DNA of 64,000 nucleotides from Myxococcus qinghaiensis (lineage in GTDB: Bacteria > Myxococcota > Myxococcia > Myxococcales > Myxococcaceae), in assembly GCF_024198215.1 (NCBI RefSeq), contig NZ_JAKCFA010000008.1:248001-312000 (forward strand), read 5' to 3'. Positions within the stretch are counted from its first letter, which is position 1; each line of letters starts with the position of its first letter. Shown here piece after piece: positions 16,046-22,846 of this stretch. The translations under genes were made by a program, and so were the position numbers. Below the pieces are notes generated by a model that did no database searches, had not been told where the DNA came from, and saw nothing but the letters and a program-made list of their open reading frames with translations.

Positions 16046-16678
16046 ATGCGCCTCTACGACTACGCGCCTTCCGCCAACGGCTACAAGCTGCGCCTCCTGC
16101 TCTCGTGGCTCGACCGGCCCTACGAGCTGGTCCCCGTGGACATCTTCGCGGGCGAGAGCCGCACGGAGGACTTCCTCCGCCACAAGAACCCCGATGGCCG
16201 CATCCCCGTGCTGGAACCCGAGCCGGGCCGCTTCCTCGCCGAATCCAACGCCATCCTCCTCTTCCTCGCCGAGGGCACCCCCCTGCTCCCCCAGGACGCC
16301 TTCGAGCGCGCCCAGGTCCACCAGTGGCTCTTCTTCGAGCAGAACGCCGTGGAGCCCAACATCGGCACCGCCCGCTTCTGGAAGCTCACCGGCCGCGCTC
16401 CTCGCCACCCGGAGACCTTCCTCCTGCGCATCGAAGCGGGCCGCAACGCCCTCAAGTCCCTGGAGCGCCAACTCCAGCACCACACGTTCCTCGTGAGCGA
16501 GCGCCCTACCGTCGCCGACATCGGCCTGTATGCCTATGTCCACGTCGCTCCCGACGTGGGCCTGGACCTGGGTGACTTCCCCGCGGTGTCCGCCTGGCTT
16601 GAGCGAGTGAAGGCCCGCCCCGGCCACATCGGCGCGCTCGCGCCGTACACCGCGAACGCCCACGTGACGAATCCGTGA
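16046..16678 (+). CDS. Glutathione S-transferase family protein
   Basis: 210 aa. The N-terminal thioredoxin-like domain (MRLYDYAPSANGYKLRLLLS, RIPVLE with the cis-Pro, then FLAESNAILLFLAEG with the glutathione-contacting Glu-Ser) is followed by an all-helical C-terminal domain (ERAQVHQWLFFEQNAVEPNI). The catalytic N-terminal Ser (PSANGYK) is in the position used by beta/theta-like GSTs. The long open frame upstream belongs to the shadow of the methyltransferase gene; ATG 16046 has GGAG six bases before it. Substrate unknown; detoxification is the usual role. Confidence 0.88.
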   Translation: MRLYDYAPSANGYKLRLLLSWLDRPYELVPVDIFAGESRTEDFLRHKNPDGRIPVLEPEPGRFLAESNAILLFLAEGTPLLPQDAFERAQVHQWLFFEQNAVEPNIGTARFWKLTGRAPRHPETFLLRIEAGRNALKSLERQLQHHTFLVSERPTVADIGLYAYVHVAPDVGLDLGDFPAVSAWLERVKARPGHIGALAPYTANAHVTNP

Positions 16679-16680
16679 GA

Positions 16681-16707
16681 GGGATTCCCGCGCCCTCGTG
16701 GAATCCC
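16681..16707. terminator. Perfect 8-bp inverted repeat after the GST gene
   Basis: GGGATTCC (16681-16688) and GGAATCCC (16700-16707) flank an 11-base loop immediately after the GST stop. No T-run follows. A second GC-rich palindrome (CGCGGC/GCCGCG, 16712-16726) lies just behind. Together they probably end the GST transcript and separate it from the metX leader. Confidence 0.5.
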
Positions 16708-16771
16708 GTGACGCGGCGGCGCCGCGAGTGTCACACGGCCCTCACGCCGCGCCCTGGCTCCGTGGGTCAGC

Positions 16772-16800
16772 TTGACTCGCGTGGGGCGAGCGTTTATCCC
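16772..16800 (+). promoter_or_regulatory. Sigma70-like promoter of the metX leader
   Basis: TTGACT (16772-16777) and TATCCC (16795-16800) are separated by exactly 17 bases. The -35 matches 5 of 6 consensus bases; the -10 keeps TAT. Predicted transcription start is about 16806-16808, one to three bases before the AUG of the leader reading frame, so the leader mRNA would be leaderless or nearly so. Confidence 0.55.
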
Positions 16801-16808
16801 TAGCGCCG

Positions 16809-16877
16809 ATGACGTCCCTTCTCGCCATGCGTCGAATGTCGATGACAGGTGGGCTCCCGCCCGCCCGCGTCGGCTGA
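16809..16877 (+). CDS. Methionine-rich leader peptide of metX (candidate attenuator)
   Basis: A 22-codon reading frame (ATG 16809, TGA 16875-16877), too short for routine gene calling. Met codons occupy positions 1, 7, 10 and 12 (16809, 16827, 16836, 16842): three internal Met codons in six, in a 22-residue peptide. It begins right after a predicted transcription start, with no ribosome site, and ends 26 bases before a strong hairpin that can alternatively pair with codons 14-16 of this same frame. The metX gene begins 198 bases beyond the stop. This is the plan of a leader peptide whose translation rate reports charged elongator Met-tRNA. Expression has not been shown. Confidence 0.6.
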   Translation: MTSLLAMRRMSMTGGLPPARVG

Positions 16878-16912
16878 CGTCCATCCGACCCTGGCGAGCC
16901 ACCGAGCCCACC
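16848..16912 (+). promoter_or_regulatory. Candidate antiterminator pairing upstream of metX
   Basis: GGTGGGCTC (16848-16856, inside the leader peptide just after the last Met codon) is the exact reverse complement of GAGCCCACC (16904-16912): nine Watson-Crick pairs. The second strand is also the 5' arm of the downstream hairpin, so the two structures exclude each other. Confidence 0.55.
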
Positions 16913-16936
16913 CACCCCGCGAGGGTCGGTGGGCTT
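16904..16936 (+). terminator. Candidate attenuator hairpin in the metX leader
   Basis: GAGCCCACC (16904-16912) pairs with GGTGGGCTT (16928-16936) through nine pairs with one G-T; after a C-C mismatch the stem continues with ACCC (16914-16917) and GGGT (16923-16926) around a five-base loop. It is followed by CGTCGTTCCT, only mildly T-rich, so intrinsic termination in this high-GC genome is plausible but not certain. Located 140 bases before the metX start. Confidence 0.5.
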
Positions 16937-17075
16937 CGTCGTTCCTGGCCCTCCTTCAGCGCCCTCGCGCACTCCCACAGGAGCGCAGCGAAACCGTTCC
17001 GCCCGAGCTGAACCTGGTTCCCACCCGGACGCCCCCACGCGCCCGCGACGCCACCCGCTTGCCCGGAGTCTTCCC

Positions 17076-18389
17076 TTGGCTTCCCTCACCTGCGCGCCCA
17101 CGCCGCGCCTCTTCGAAGTGACACCGCCGGACCTGACGCTGGAAGCAGGGGCCCGCATCGCTCCCCACCTCGTACGCGGCTGGTGGTGGGGCCCCGAGGA
17201 CGACCTGCCGTGGCTCCACGCACGCGCCCGGCTCCTCCCGGACGAAGAAGTCCAGGGCATCACGCCGCGCGTCGTCCGTCGCACCCTCGCCGAGCAACAC
17301 CACGCCGTCGAGCGCGCCCGCCGTCGCAGCGCCACCCGCCCCTCCTCGCGGGTGCCCACGGTGCTGCTCGTGCACGCGCTCACCGGGGACATGCGCGCTG
17401 CAGGTGAAGGCGGCTGGTGGGGGCCCGTCATCGGCCCCGGGCGCGCGCTGGACCCGACTCGCGTGCGGCTCTTGTGCTTCAACAACCTCGGCTCCTGCTA
17501 CGGCACCTCGGGCCCCGCCGATGAAGGCTTCCCCCGCCGCGCGGACGACTCGCGCTTCACGCCTCCGCCCACGCTCGCCAAGGGCGACCTCCGCCAGGAC
17601 GAGCAACAGCTCCCCGCCACTGTCACCCCGTGGGACCAGGCACGCAGCATCCTCCTCGCGCTCGACGCGCTGGGCATCCAGGAGGTGGACCTCGTCACCG
17701 GTGGCTCGCTGGGCGGGATGATTGTCCTCTGCCTCGCGGCGCTCGCTCCGGAGCGCTTCGCGCGCATGGCTCCCATCGCCACCGCCGAGGCCGCGTCCCC
17801 CTGGGTGGTGGGCCTCAACCACGTCGCACGACAAGCACTGCTCCTGGACCCCGGCTTCCCCGAGGCACCGCATCGCGGACTCGAGCTCGCCCGGCAGCTC
17901 GCGATGCTCACCTATCGCGCCGAGCCCGGCCTGGAAGTCAGTCAGCAGCGGCCGCCGACGTGGTCCTCCCGCGCCCTCTACCCCGTGCAGAGCTACCTGG
18001 AGCACCAGGGGCGCAAGCTGGAGGCCCGCTTCGATGCGCGCGCATACCTCGCGCAGCTCGGCGCCATGGACCACCACGACCTCGCGCGAGCGCCAAACGG
18101 CGGACTGGAGCGCATCCGCGCGAGCGCCCTGTGTGTGGGCATCGACCGGGACCAGCTCTTCTTCCCCGAGCACATGGCGGCCTTGGCCCGGCGACTGCGC
18201 GCGCTCGGACGCCATGCGGAGCACGCGGAGCTGTCCAGCCTGTACGGGCACGACGGCTTCCTCGTCGAGTGGGAGCCGCTCGCGGCCCTGCTCACGCGAG
18301 CCCTCGCGCTGCCTTCCGCGCTGGAGCCCGGGGGCCCAACGCTCGCGGCCACCAACACCCCCCGCCCCACGTCCGCGAGGACGGTGTGA
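17076..18389 (+). CDS. metX: Homoserine O-acetyltransferase (MetX family)
   Basis: 437 aa alpha/beta-hydrolase-fold acyltransferase that acylates homoserine at the start of methionine synthesis. HALTGDMRA is the oxyanion segment, FNNLGSCYGTSGPADEGF a family signature, VTGGSLGGMIVLCLA the nucleophile elbow with catalytic Ser, VGIDRDQLFFPEHM carries the Asp, and YGHDGFLVEW the His. TTG 17076 is chosen because CGGAG lies 8 bases upstream and homology begins there; an in-frame GTG at 16929 lies inside the leader hairpin and would add a composition-biased tail. The C-terminus has about 25 extra Pro/Ala/Thr-rich residues that coincide with a tandem duplication. Acetyl versus succinyl donor cannot be decided. 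Confidence 0.87.
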   Translation: MASLTCAPTPRLFEVTPPDLTLEAGARIAPHLVRGWWWGPEDDLPWLHARARLLPDEEVQGITPRVVRRTLAEQHHAVERARRRSATRPSSRVPTVLLVHALTGDMRAAGEGGWWGPVIGPGRALDPTRVRLLCFNNLGSCYGTSGPADEGFPRRADDSRFTPPPTLAKGDLRQDEQQLPATVTPWDQARSILLALDALGIQEVDLVTGGSLGGMIVLCLAALAPERFARMAPIATAEAASPWVVGLNHVARQALLLDPGFPEAPHRGLELARQLAMLTYRAEPGLEVSQQRPPTWSSRALYPVQSYLEHQGRKLEARFDARAYLAQLGAMDHHDLARAPNGGLERIRASALCVGIDRDQLFFPEHMAALARRLRALGRHAEHAELSSLYGHDGFLVEWEPLAALLTRALALPSALEPGGPTLAATNTPRPTSARTV

Positions 18390-18467
18390 CGTGAGCCCTC
18401 GAGCTGGAGCCAGCAGGCCTCACACTCGCGTCCACCAACGCCACCCGCCCGCGAGGACCGTGTGACG
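18321..18467 (+). repeat. Imperfect tandem duplication of the metX 3' end
   Basis: Unit 1 (18321-18391) ends the metX frame including its TGA; unit 2 (18404-18467) follows after 12 bases and repeats the same order of blocks: CTGGAGCC, CTCGCG, CCACCAAC, then GCGAGGAC and GTGTGACG. Unit 2 is slightly shorter and diverged. The duplicate is non-coding and fills most of the gap to the convergent channel gene. Confidence 0.6.
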
Positions 18468-18474
18468 CCGGGAC

Positions 18475-19566
18475 TCAGCCCACCTTGCGCGGCCACACCG
18501 GCGTCAGCGGGTCCTGGTGGGACCAGATGGGCGGCTCCGCCTCGTTGGCGAAGGCACGCAGGCGGCAGTACTCCGGATACGAGGCCTGGACCGTCAGCAC
18601 GTCGCCAACGCGGATGACTTCGTCACCTATCGGGTGGAGCTGCTCGTGGCCATCACGCAAGAGCGACAGCGCCAGTCCACCGAAGCGGTCCCGGATGGCG
18701 GAGATGTTCACCCCCGGCAGCCCCTCGCGCGCCTCGAAGAGCGACACCACCATCAGGTGCTTGCCCAAATGGAACGAGTGGACGATGCGCGGGTCCAGGG
18801 CCGCCAGCGCCATGGCAGGCGCCGCGAGCGAGGAGCTGGAGAGCGCCTCCGCCTTGAAGGTGTCGCGCACCTTGCCGCTCAGGTCCTCGTCGAACAGACG
18901 GATGACGACGCGAATCTTGGGGTTCAGCTTGCGCGCGTCCAGGGCGATGTTGAGGTTGGCCAGGTCATCGTCCGTCGCGCAGACGATGGCGGACGCGTTC
19001 TTCACGTTGGTGCGCGGCAGGCACAGCGGGCTGCGCGTGTCGTCGATGAGCAGCGGCACGTTCTCGTCCCGCAGCGCGGAGACGAAGGCGGCGTCCTCGC
19101 GCTTCTCCACCACCACCACGTCCTTGTCCATCTCCCGAAGCTGCGTCACCACGCGGTAGCCCACCCGCCCCGCCCCGCACACCACGACGTGGCCCTTCAT
19201 CGTCTCGGTGACCACTTCAATCCACTCCTTGTCGTTCTTGTGCCGGGCGAAGAAGAGGTACGCGAAGCGCACCACGCCGTCCGCCACCAGGGCGATTCCC
19301 ACCGGGGGAATCACCACGTTCAGCAGCTCGATGAGCCAGTCATGCACGTAGGGCAGCGACGGCTGGCCATAGAGCAGGAAGTAGACGTGGTGCAGGGCCT
19401 CGCCGAACGAAATCGGGTCCCCGTCCGTCCCCCGGTAGCGCCAATGGAACATCAGCGGCCCCACCACGAACAACGCCACGGCCAGCACCAGGGTGGTGCG
19501 GAAGCGGCGCAGCAGCGCGCGCAGGTATCGGACGTTGGCCCGGAAGTGCCGGCGGGAACCCACCAT
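18475..19566 (-). CDS. RCK/TrkA-N domain channel-like membrane protein without canonical K+ filter
   Basis: 363 aa from ATG 19566 (the longer open frame upstream is the tatC shadow). Two membrane segments, about residues 24-42 and 82-108, flank a re-entrant-like loop; then come a TrkA-N NAD-binding domain (HVVVCGAGRVGYRVV near 126) and a TrkA-C domain near the C-terminus. This is the plan of two-TM RCK potassium channels, but the filter TxGYG is missing: the loop reads LLYGQPSLPY. It follows tatC by 14 bases and is probably cotranscribed with tatBC. Ion transport is uncertain; nucleotide-gated regulation is likely. Confidence 0.8.
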   Translation of the reverse strand: MVGSRRHFRANVRYLRALLRRFRTTLVLAVALFVVGPLMFHWRYRGTDGDPISFGEALHHVYFLLYGQPSLPYVHDWLIELLNVVIPPVGIALVADGVVRFAYLFFARHKNDKEWIEVVTETMKGHVVVCGAGRVGYRVVTQLREMDKDVVVVEKREDAAFVSALRDENVPLLIDDTRSPLCLPRTNVKNASAIVCATDDDLANLNIALDARKLNPKIRVVIRLFDEDLSGKVRDTFKAEALSSSSLAAPAMALAALDPRIVHSFHLGKHLMVVSLFEAREGLPGVNISAIRDRFGGLALSLLRDGHEQLHPIGDEVIRVGDVLTVQASYPEYCRLRAFANEAEPPIWSHQDPLTPVWPRKVG

Positions 19567-19580
19567 GGTCGTGGACCCTA

Positions 19581-20786
19581 CTACGACACCGGGGTGATGC
19601 CCGTCTCGGCCGCGTTCCGGGCCCGACGCCGCTCCACCAGCCACACCAGCAGCACGCCCAGCTCGTAGCAGAGCAACATGGGCCCCGCCATCAGCGACAG
19701 GTTCACCACGTCTCCCGTCGGGGTGATGATGGCCGCCGCGATGAGGCACACCACGAAGGCGTGGCGCTGGTACTTGAACAGCCACTTCGACTGCACCACG
19801 CCCACCACGCCGAGCAGCGCCATCACCAGCGGCAGCTCGAAGATGATGCCGAAGGCGAGGATGAGCAGCAGCACCAGAGACAGCTGCTCGTGCATCGTCA
19901 GCATGGGCCGCGTCCACCGCTCCGCCTCATGCCGCGCCTCACCCGCGGACAGCTCCTTCTCCAGCTTCCACAGGCCGGACAGCTCCTCGGAGCGCGTGGG
20001 GGCCACTCCCGCCAGCAGGCTCGCCGCCTCGTCCATGGCCACCGACGCCGCCGCGTAGTCCTGCTTCGCGTAGGCCGCCACCGCCGCCACCTTCTTCTCC
20101 ACCGCCTGCCGCAACACGCCGCGCGACTGGACACCGAAGCCGTCCGCCGCCGCGTCCACCAGCTTGCCCAGTCCGTCCAGCCGGGACTTCAGCTCCACCG
20201 ACTGCGAGGGCGCCCGCGTGGGCTCCGGCGACTGGCCTTCGCCATCCGCGCGCAGCGAGGCACTGGTCTCCTTGGCCAACGCCCCCGCCCGCTCCGCGTC
20301 GCCCACGCGCAGGAAGCGCAGGGCGTCATCCGCGCGCAGCCGGGCCGTGTCCAGCCGCTGCTCCAGCGCGAGCGTCTCCTCCTCGTTGAGGAGGAACTTG
20401 AACATGGAGGGCAGCACCGCGAAGTAGCAGAAGCACGCGCCCGCGATGAAGGCGAGCGAGCCGAACATGACGAACGGGGCCGCGTAGCGCCGCTCCTCCG
20501 GGAACAGGCCGGGCGAGACGAAGCCCCAGATCTGCCAGAGGATGACGGGCGTGGTGAGGAAGATGCCGCAGTACACGCCCACCTTCATCAGGACGTTCAG
20601 CTCCTCGATGCCGGACGTGTAGATGAGGGCGCGGTTGCCCTCCGGGAGCGCGTCCAGCACCGGCCGCATCAGCACGCCGAAGATGGGCTTGGCGAACAGC
20701 AGCGACACCGTCCCCAGGATGAAGACGGCCAGGGTGCACTTGAAGAGTCGACCGCGGAGCTCCGACAGGTGCTCCATCAAGCTCAT
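19581..20786 (-). CDS. tatC: Sec-independent translocase TatC with a large periplasmic insertion
   Basis: 401 aa against the usual ~250. The conserved N-terminus MSLMEHLSELRGRL, the GFVSPGLFPEERR cytoplasmic loop, and LLLILAFGIIFELPLV, IITPTGDVVNL in the second half identify TatC, with six membrane segments near residues 14-33, 70-90, 108-132, 302-322, 340-355 and 364-384. Residues about 138-290, between TM3 and TM4, form an extra ~150-residue charged, Ala/Glu-rich, predicted helical block with no membrane segment, expected on the periplasmic side. Forms an operon with tatB (39-base gap upstream). Core residues for Tat transport appear kept. Confidence 0.92.
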   Translation of the reverse strand: MSLMEHLSELRGRLFKCTLAVFILGTVSLLFAKPIFGVLMRPVLDALPEGNRALIYTSGIEELNVLMKVGVYCGIFLTTPVILWQIWGFVSPGLFPEERRYAAPFVMFGSLAFIAGACFCYFAVLPSMFKFLLNEEETLALEQRLDTARLRADDALRFLRVGDAERAGALAKETSASLRADGEGQSPEPTRAPSQSVELKSRLDGLGKLVDAAADGFGVQSRGVLRQAVEKKVAAVAAYAKQDYAAASVAMDEAASLLAGVAPTRSEELSGLWKLEKELSAGEARHEAERWTRPMLTMHEQLSLVLLLILAFGIIFELPLVMALLGVVGVVQSKWLFKYQRHAFVVCLIAAAIITPTGDVVNLSLMAGPMLLCYELGVLLVWLVERRRARNAAETGITPVS

Positions 20787-20825
20787 CCGCAGGTCGGAGT
20801 CAGCGGCAGTCTGGGAACTCAGGGG

Positions 20826-21389
20826 TCAGCTCCGTTTCGGCGCGTTGCGCGCCACCGTGCCAGGCAGCGGCGCGAGGCGGGGCAGGCCATCCGCGCCCAC
20901 ACCCTCGGCGGCGGCGGATGACGAGGTGGAGGAAGGCGTCTCCGCGGGCGCGCCAGGCTCGGTGGGGTCGGCGGGCACGGCGGGTTCGGCGAGCTCAGAC
21001 GGAGCCGAGGCCACCGCGTCGGGCTCCACCTCCGGCGCGTCCAGGCCCAGCGGGGCGCGCGGGTGCTGGGCCTCCGGCGTGGGCTCCGTGGAGTCGGAGA
21101 CGGCGGCGGGGGGCAGCGCGTACGAGGCGTCGGGCGGCAGGGCCTGGGGAGCGGGCGAGTGCGCGAAGGCCGTCCCCGGGCGCACCGGAGGGGTGGGGTC
21201 GCGGTTCAGCTCGTGGTCCATGGTGTAGAACTCACGCTCCACCACGTTGCGGACCTCGTCCGTCTGGCGACGGAACTCCCGCATGAACTTGCCGATGGCT
21301 CGCGCCAGCTCGGGCAACCGCTGCGGCCCGAGGATGAGCAGCGCGGCCACCGCGATGAGCACCATTTCGCCTGCGCCGATGTTGAACAT
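20826..21389 (-). CDS. tatB: Twin-arginine translocase TatA/TatB-family subunit
   Basis: 187 aa. N-terminal membrane helix and hinge (MFNIGAGEMVLIAVAALLIL, then GPQRLPELARAIGK) followed by an amphipathic helix (FMREFRRQTDEVRNVVEREF) and a long Pro/Ala/Glu-rich disordered tail. The Glu in GAGEM and the GPQRLP hinge suit TatB-type proteins. ATG 21389 gives the correct short periplasmic N-terminus; the frame upstream is not conserved. Sits directly before tatC on the same strand. Confidence 0.88.
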   Translation of the reverse strand: MFNIGAGEMVLIAVAALLILGPQRLPELARAIGKFMREFRRQTDEVRNVVEREFYTMDHELNRDPTPPVRPGTAFAHSPAPQALPPDASYALPPAAVSDSTEPTPEAQHPRAPLGLDAPEVEPDAVASAPSELAEPAVPADPTEPGAPAETPSSTSSSAAAEGVGADGLPRLAPLPGTVARNAPKRS

Positions 21390-21510
21390 GTCCTGACGGG
21401 CTCCCGAAGCAGCCCGGTTTATCGCGCCCCGGGCCCCCTGGCGCAACCGCTCGACACATCCTGACATCCGCCCGTCACCGTGGGCGGGGGGCAACCGGGC
21501 CCCCTGGCGG

Positions 21511-21533
21511 ACCCACACACTACTGGTGTGGGT
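21511..21533. terminator. Hairpin at the end of the MFS transporter gene
   Basis: ACCCACAC (21511-21518) and GTGTGGGT (21526-21533) form a perfect 8-bp stem around a 7-base loop and overlap the MFS stop codon. No T-run follows on the minus strand; could be a weak terminator or an mRNA-stabilising structure between the MFS gene and tatB. Confidence 0.4.
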
Positions 21534-22803
21534 GTGCCTGGGGCGACAGGGGGACGGCCAGGCCCTGACTGGCAGGCACCGCCAGCGCCCGGGCCTGCTC
21601 CTTGGAACGGACCTGGCGCTCCACCACCCACAGCACCGGCGGCAGCAGCAGCGACAGGCCCATGGACACGGCGGCCACCCGCCCCATTCCCCCCAGTGTG
21701 CCGTCCGGCAGGTCCGTCAGGAGCTGCGCGCTCAAGAAGGCCCCCAGGGCGGAGGCCATGTGCTGGATGGCGGACTGCAGCGACATGAAGCGCGCGCGCA
21801 CCGGGTTGTCCGGCACGCGCGAGGTCAGCGTGTTGTAGGACACGTTGCGCACGCCCATGGCCGTCATGAACAGCACGAAGAGCAGCGGAATCGGCAGCCA
21901 CTGGGGGTAGTGCACGAAGCCCACGTAGGTGGCGAACAGGAGCAGCACCGAGCCCGCCGTCCCGACCTTGAAGGCCCCGAGCCTGTCCACCAGCGGCCCC
22001 GCCAGTCGCAAGGTGACGAAGCTCACGATGCCGCCGACGAAGTACGGCAGCCACAGCAAGTCCCGGGGGTAGCCCAGGTTCTGCTGGAGGTAGGCGGAGA
22101 TGTTGGGGATGAGGACGAAGCCCGCCATCATCACCACCGCCGTCATGAGGTACGACAGCTGCACCTCGCGGCGCCCGAGCAGCTCCAGCACGCCCACCGT
22201 CTGCACCGGCCCCCGCCCGTCCACCAGGTGTGCGCGCACCGGCGGCAGGAAGAAGATGGCGCCCAGCGCCACCAGCAGGCCCAGGCCCGCCACCACGAAG
22301 AAGGGCAGCCGCCAGCCGCCGTGCTCCGCCAGCTTCAGCGCCATGGGCACGCCCGCCACCGAGGCGATGGAGAAGGCCCCCATCACCGCGCCCAGCGCCC
22401 TGCCCCGCCGCTCCACCGGAATCAGGTCCGCGATGATGGACAGCGACAGCGACGTGGCGGGCCCGCCGAAGATGCCGGCGACGACGCGCGCCAGCAGCAG
22501 CGTGGACAGCCCCGTGGCCAGGCCCCCGGCCGCCGTGGCGATGACCAGGCCCAGCATGGACACCGCCAGCGCCTTGCGCCGGTCGAACCGGTCCAGGAAG
22601 TAGCCGCCCGCGAGCCCCGCCACGCTGGCCGCCGCGGTGTACGCCCCGCCGATGGTGCCGATATGGGAGGAGGCGATGCCCAGCCCCTTCGCGAAGTCCG
22701 GGCCCAGCGGCATCACCATCACGAAGTCCAGGATGTTGACGAACTGGACCGCGCCAATCAGGAAGACCACCCAGCGCTCGGACACCTGTCGCTCTGTCGG
22801 CAT
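21520..22803 (-). CDS. MFS transporter
   Basis: 427 aa with about 12 hydrophobic segments. The loop 2-3 motif is present (GGYFLDRFDRRKALAVSM, near residue 65) and the N-terminus VVFLIGAVQFVNILDFVMVM resembles DHA1-type drug or metabolite exporters (an ILDFVMVMPLGP segment is common in this group). A central basic loop separates the two six-helix halves. Substrate unknown. Lies 43 bases from the chemoreceptor gene upstream and about 130 bases before tatB, all on the minus strand. Confidence 0.88.
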   Translation of the reverse strand: MPTERQVSERWVVFLIGAVQFVNILDFVMVMPLGPDFAKGLGIASSHIGTIGGAYTAAASVAGLAGGYFLDRFDRRKALAVSMLGLVIATAAGGLATGLSTLLLARVVAGIFGGPATSLSLSIIADLIPVERRGRALGAVMGAFSIASVAGVPMALKLAEHGGWRLPFFVVAGLGLLVALGAIFFLPPVRAHLVDGRGPVQTVGVLELLGRREVQLSYLMTAVVMMAGFVLIPNISAYLQQNLGYPRDLLWLPYFVGGIVSFVTLRLAGPLVDRLGAFKVGTAGSVLLLFATYVGFVHYPQWLPIPLLFVLFMTAMGVRNVSYNTLTSRVPDNPVRARFMSLQSAIQHMASALGAFLSAQLLTDLPDGTLGGMGRVAAVSMGLSLLLPPVLWVVERQVRSKEQARALAVPASQGLAVPLSPQAHPHQ

Positions 22804-22846
22804 GCCGACCCTGTCCTAAGCCATTCGCGGGCGGCGCGCACGCCTA

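Noticed and set aside
16929..18389. GTG 16929 as the metX start
   Set aside because: It falls inside the leader hairpin, has no ribosome site, and adds ~49 residues of biased composition; TTG 17076 has CGGAG upstream.
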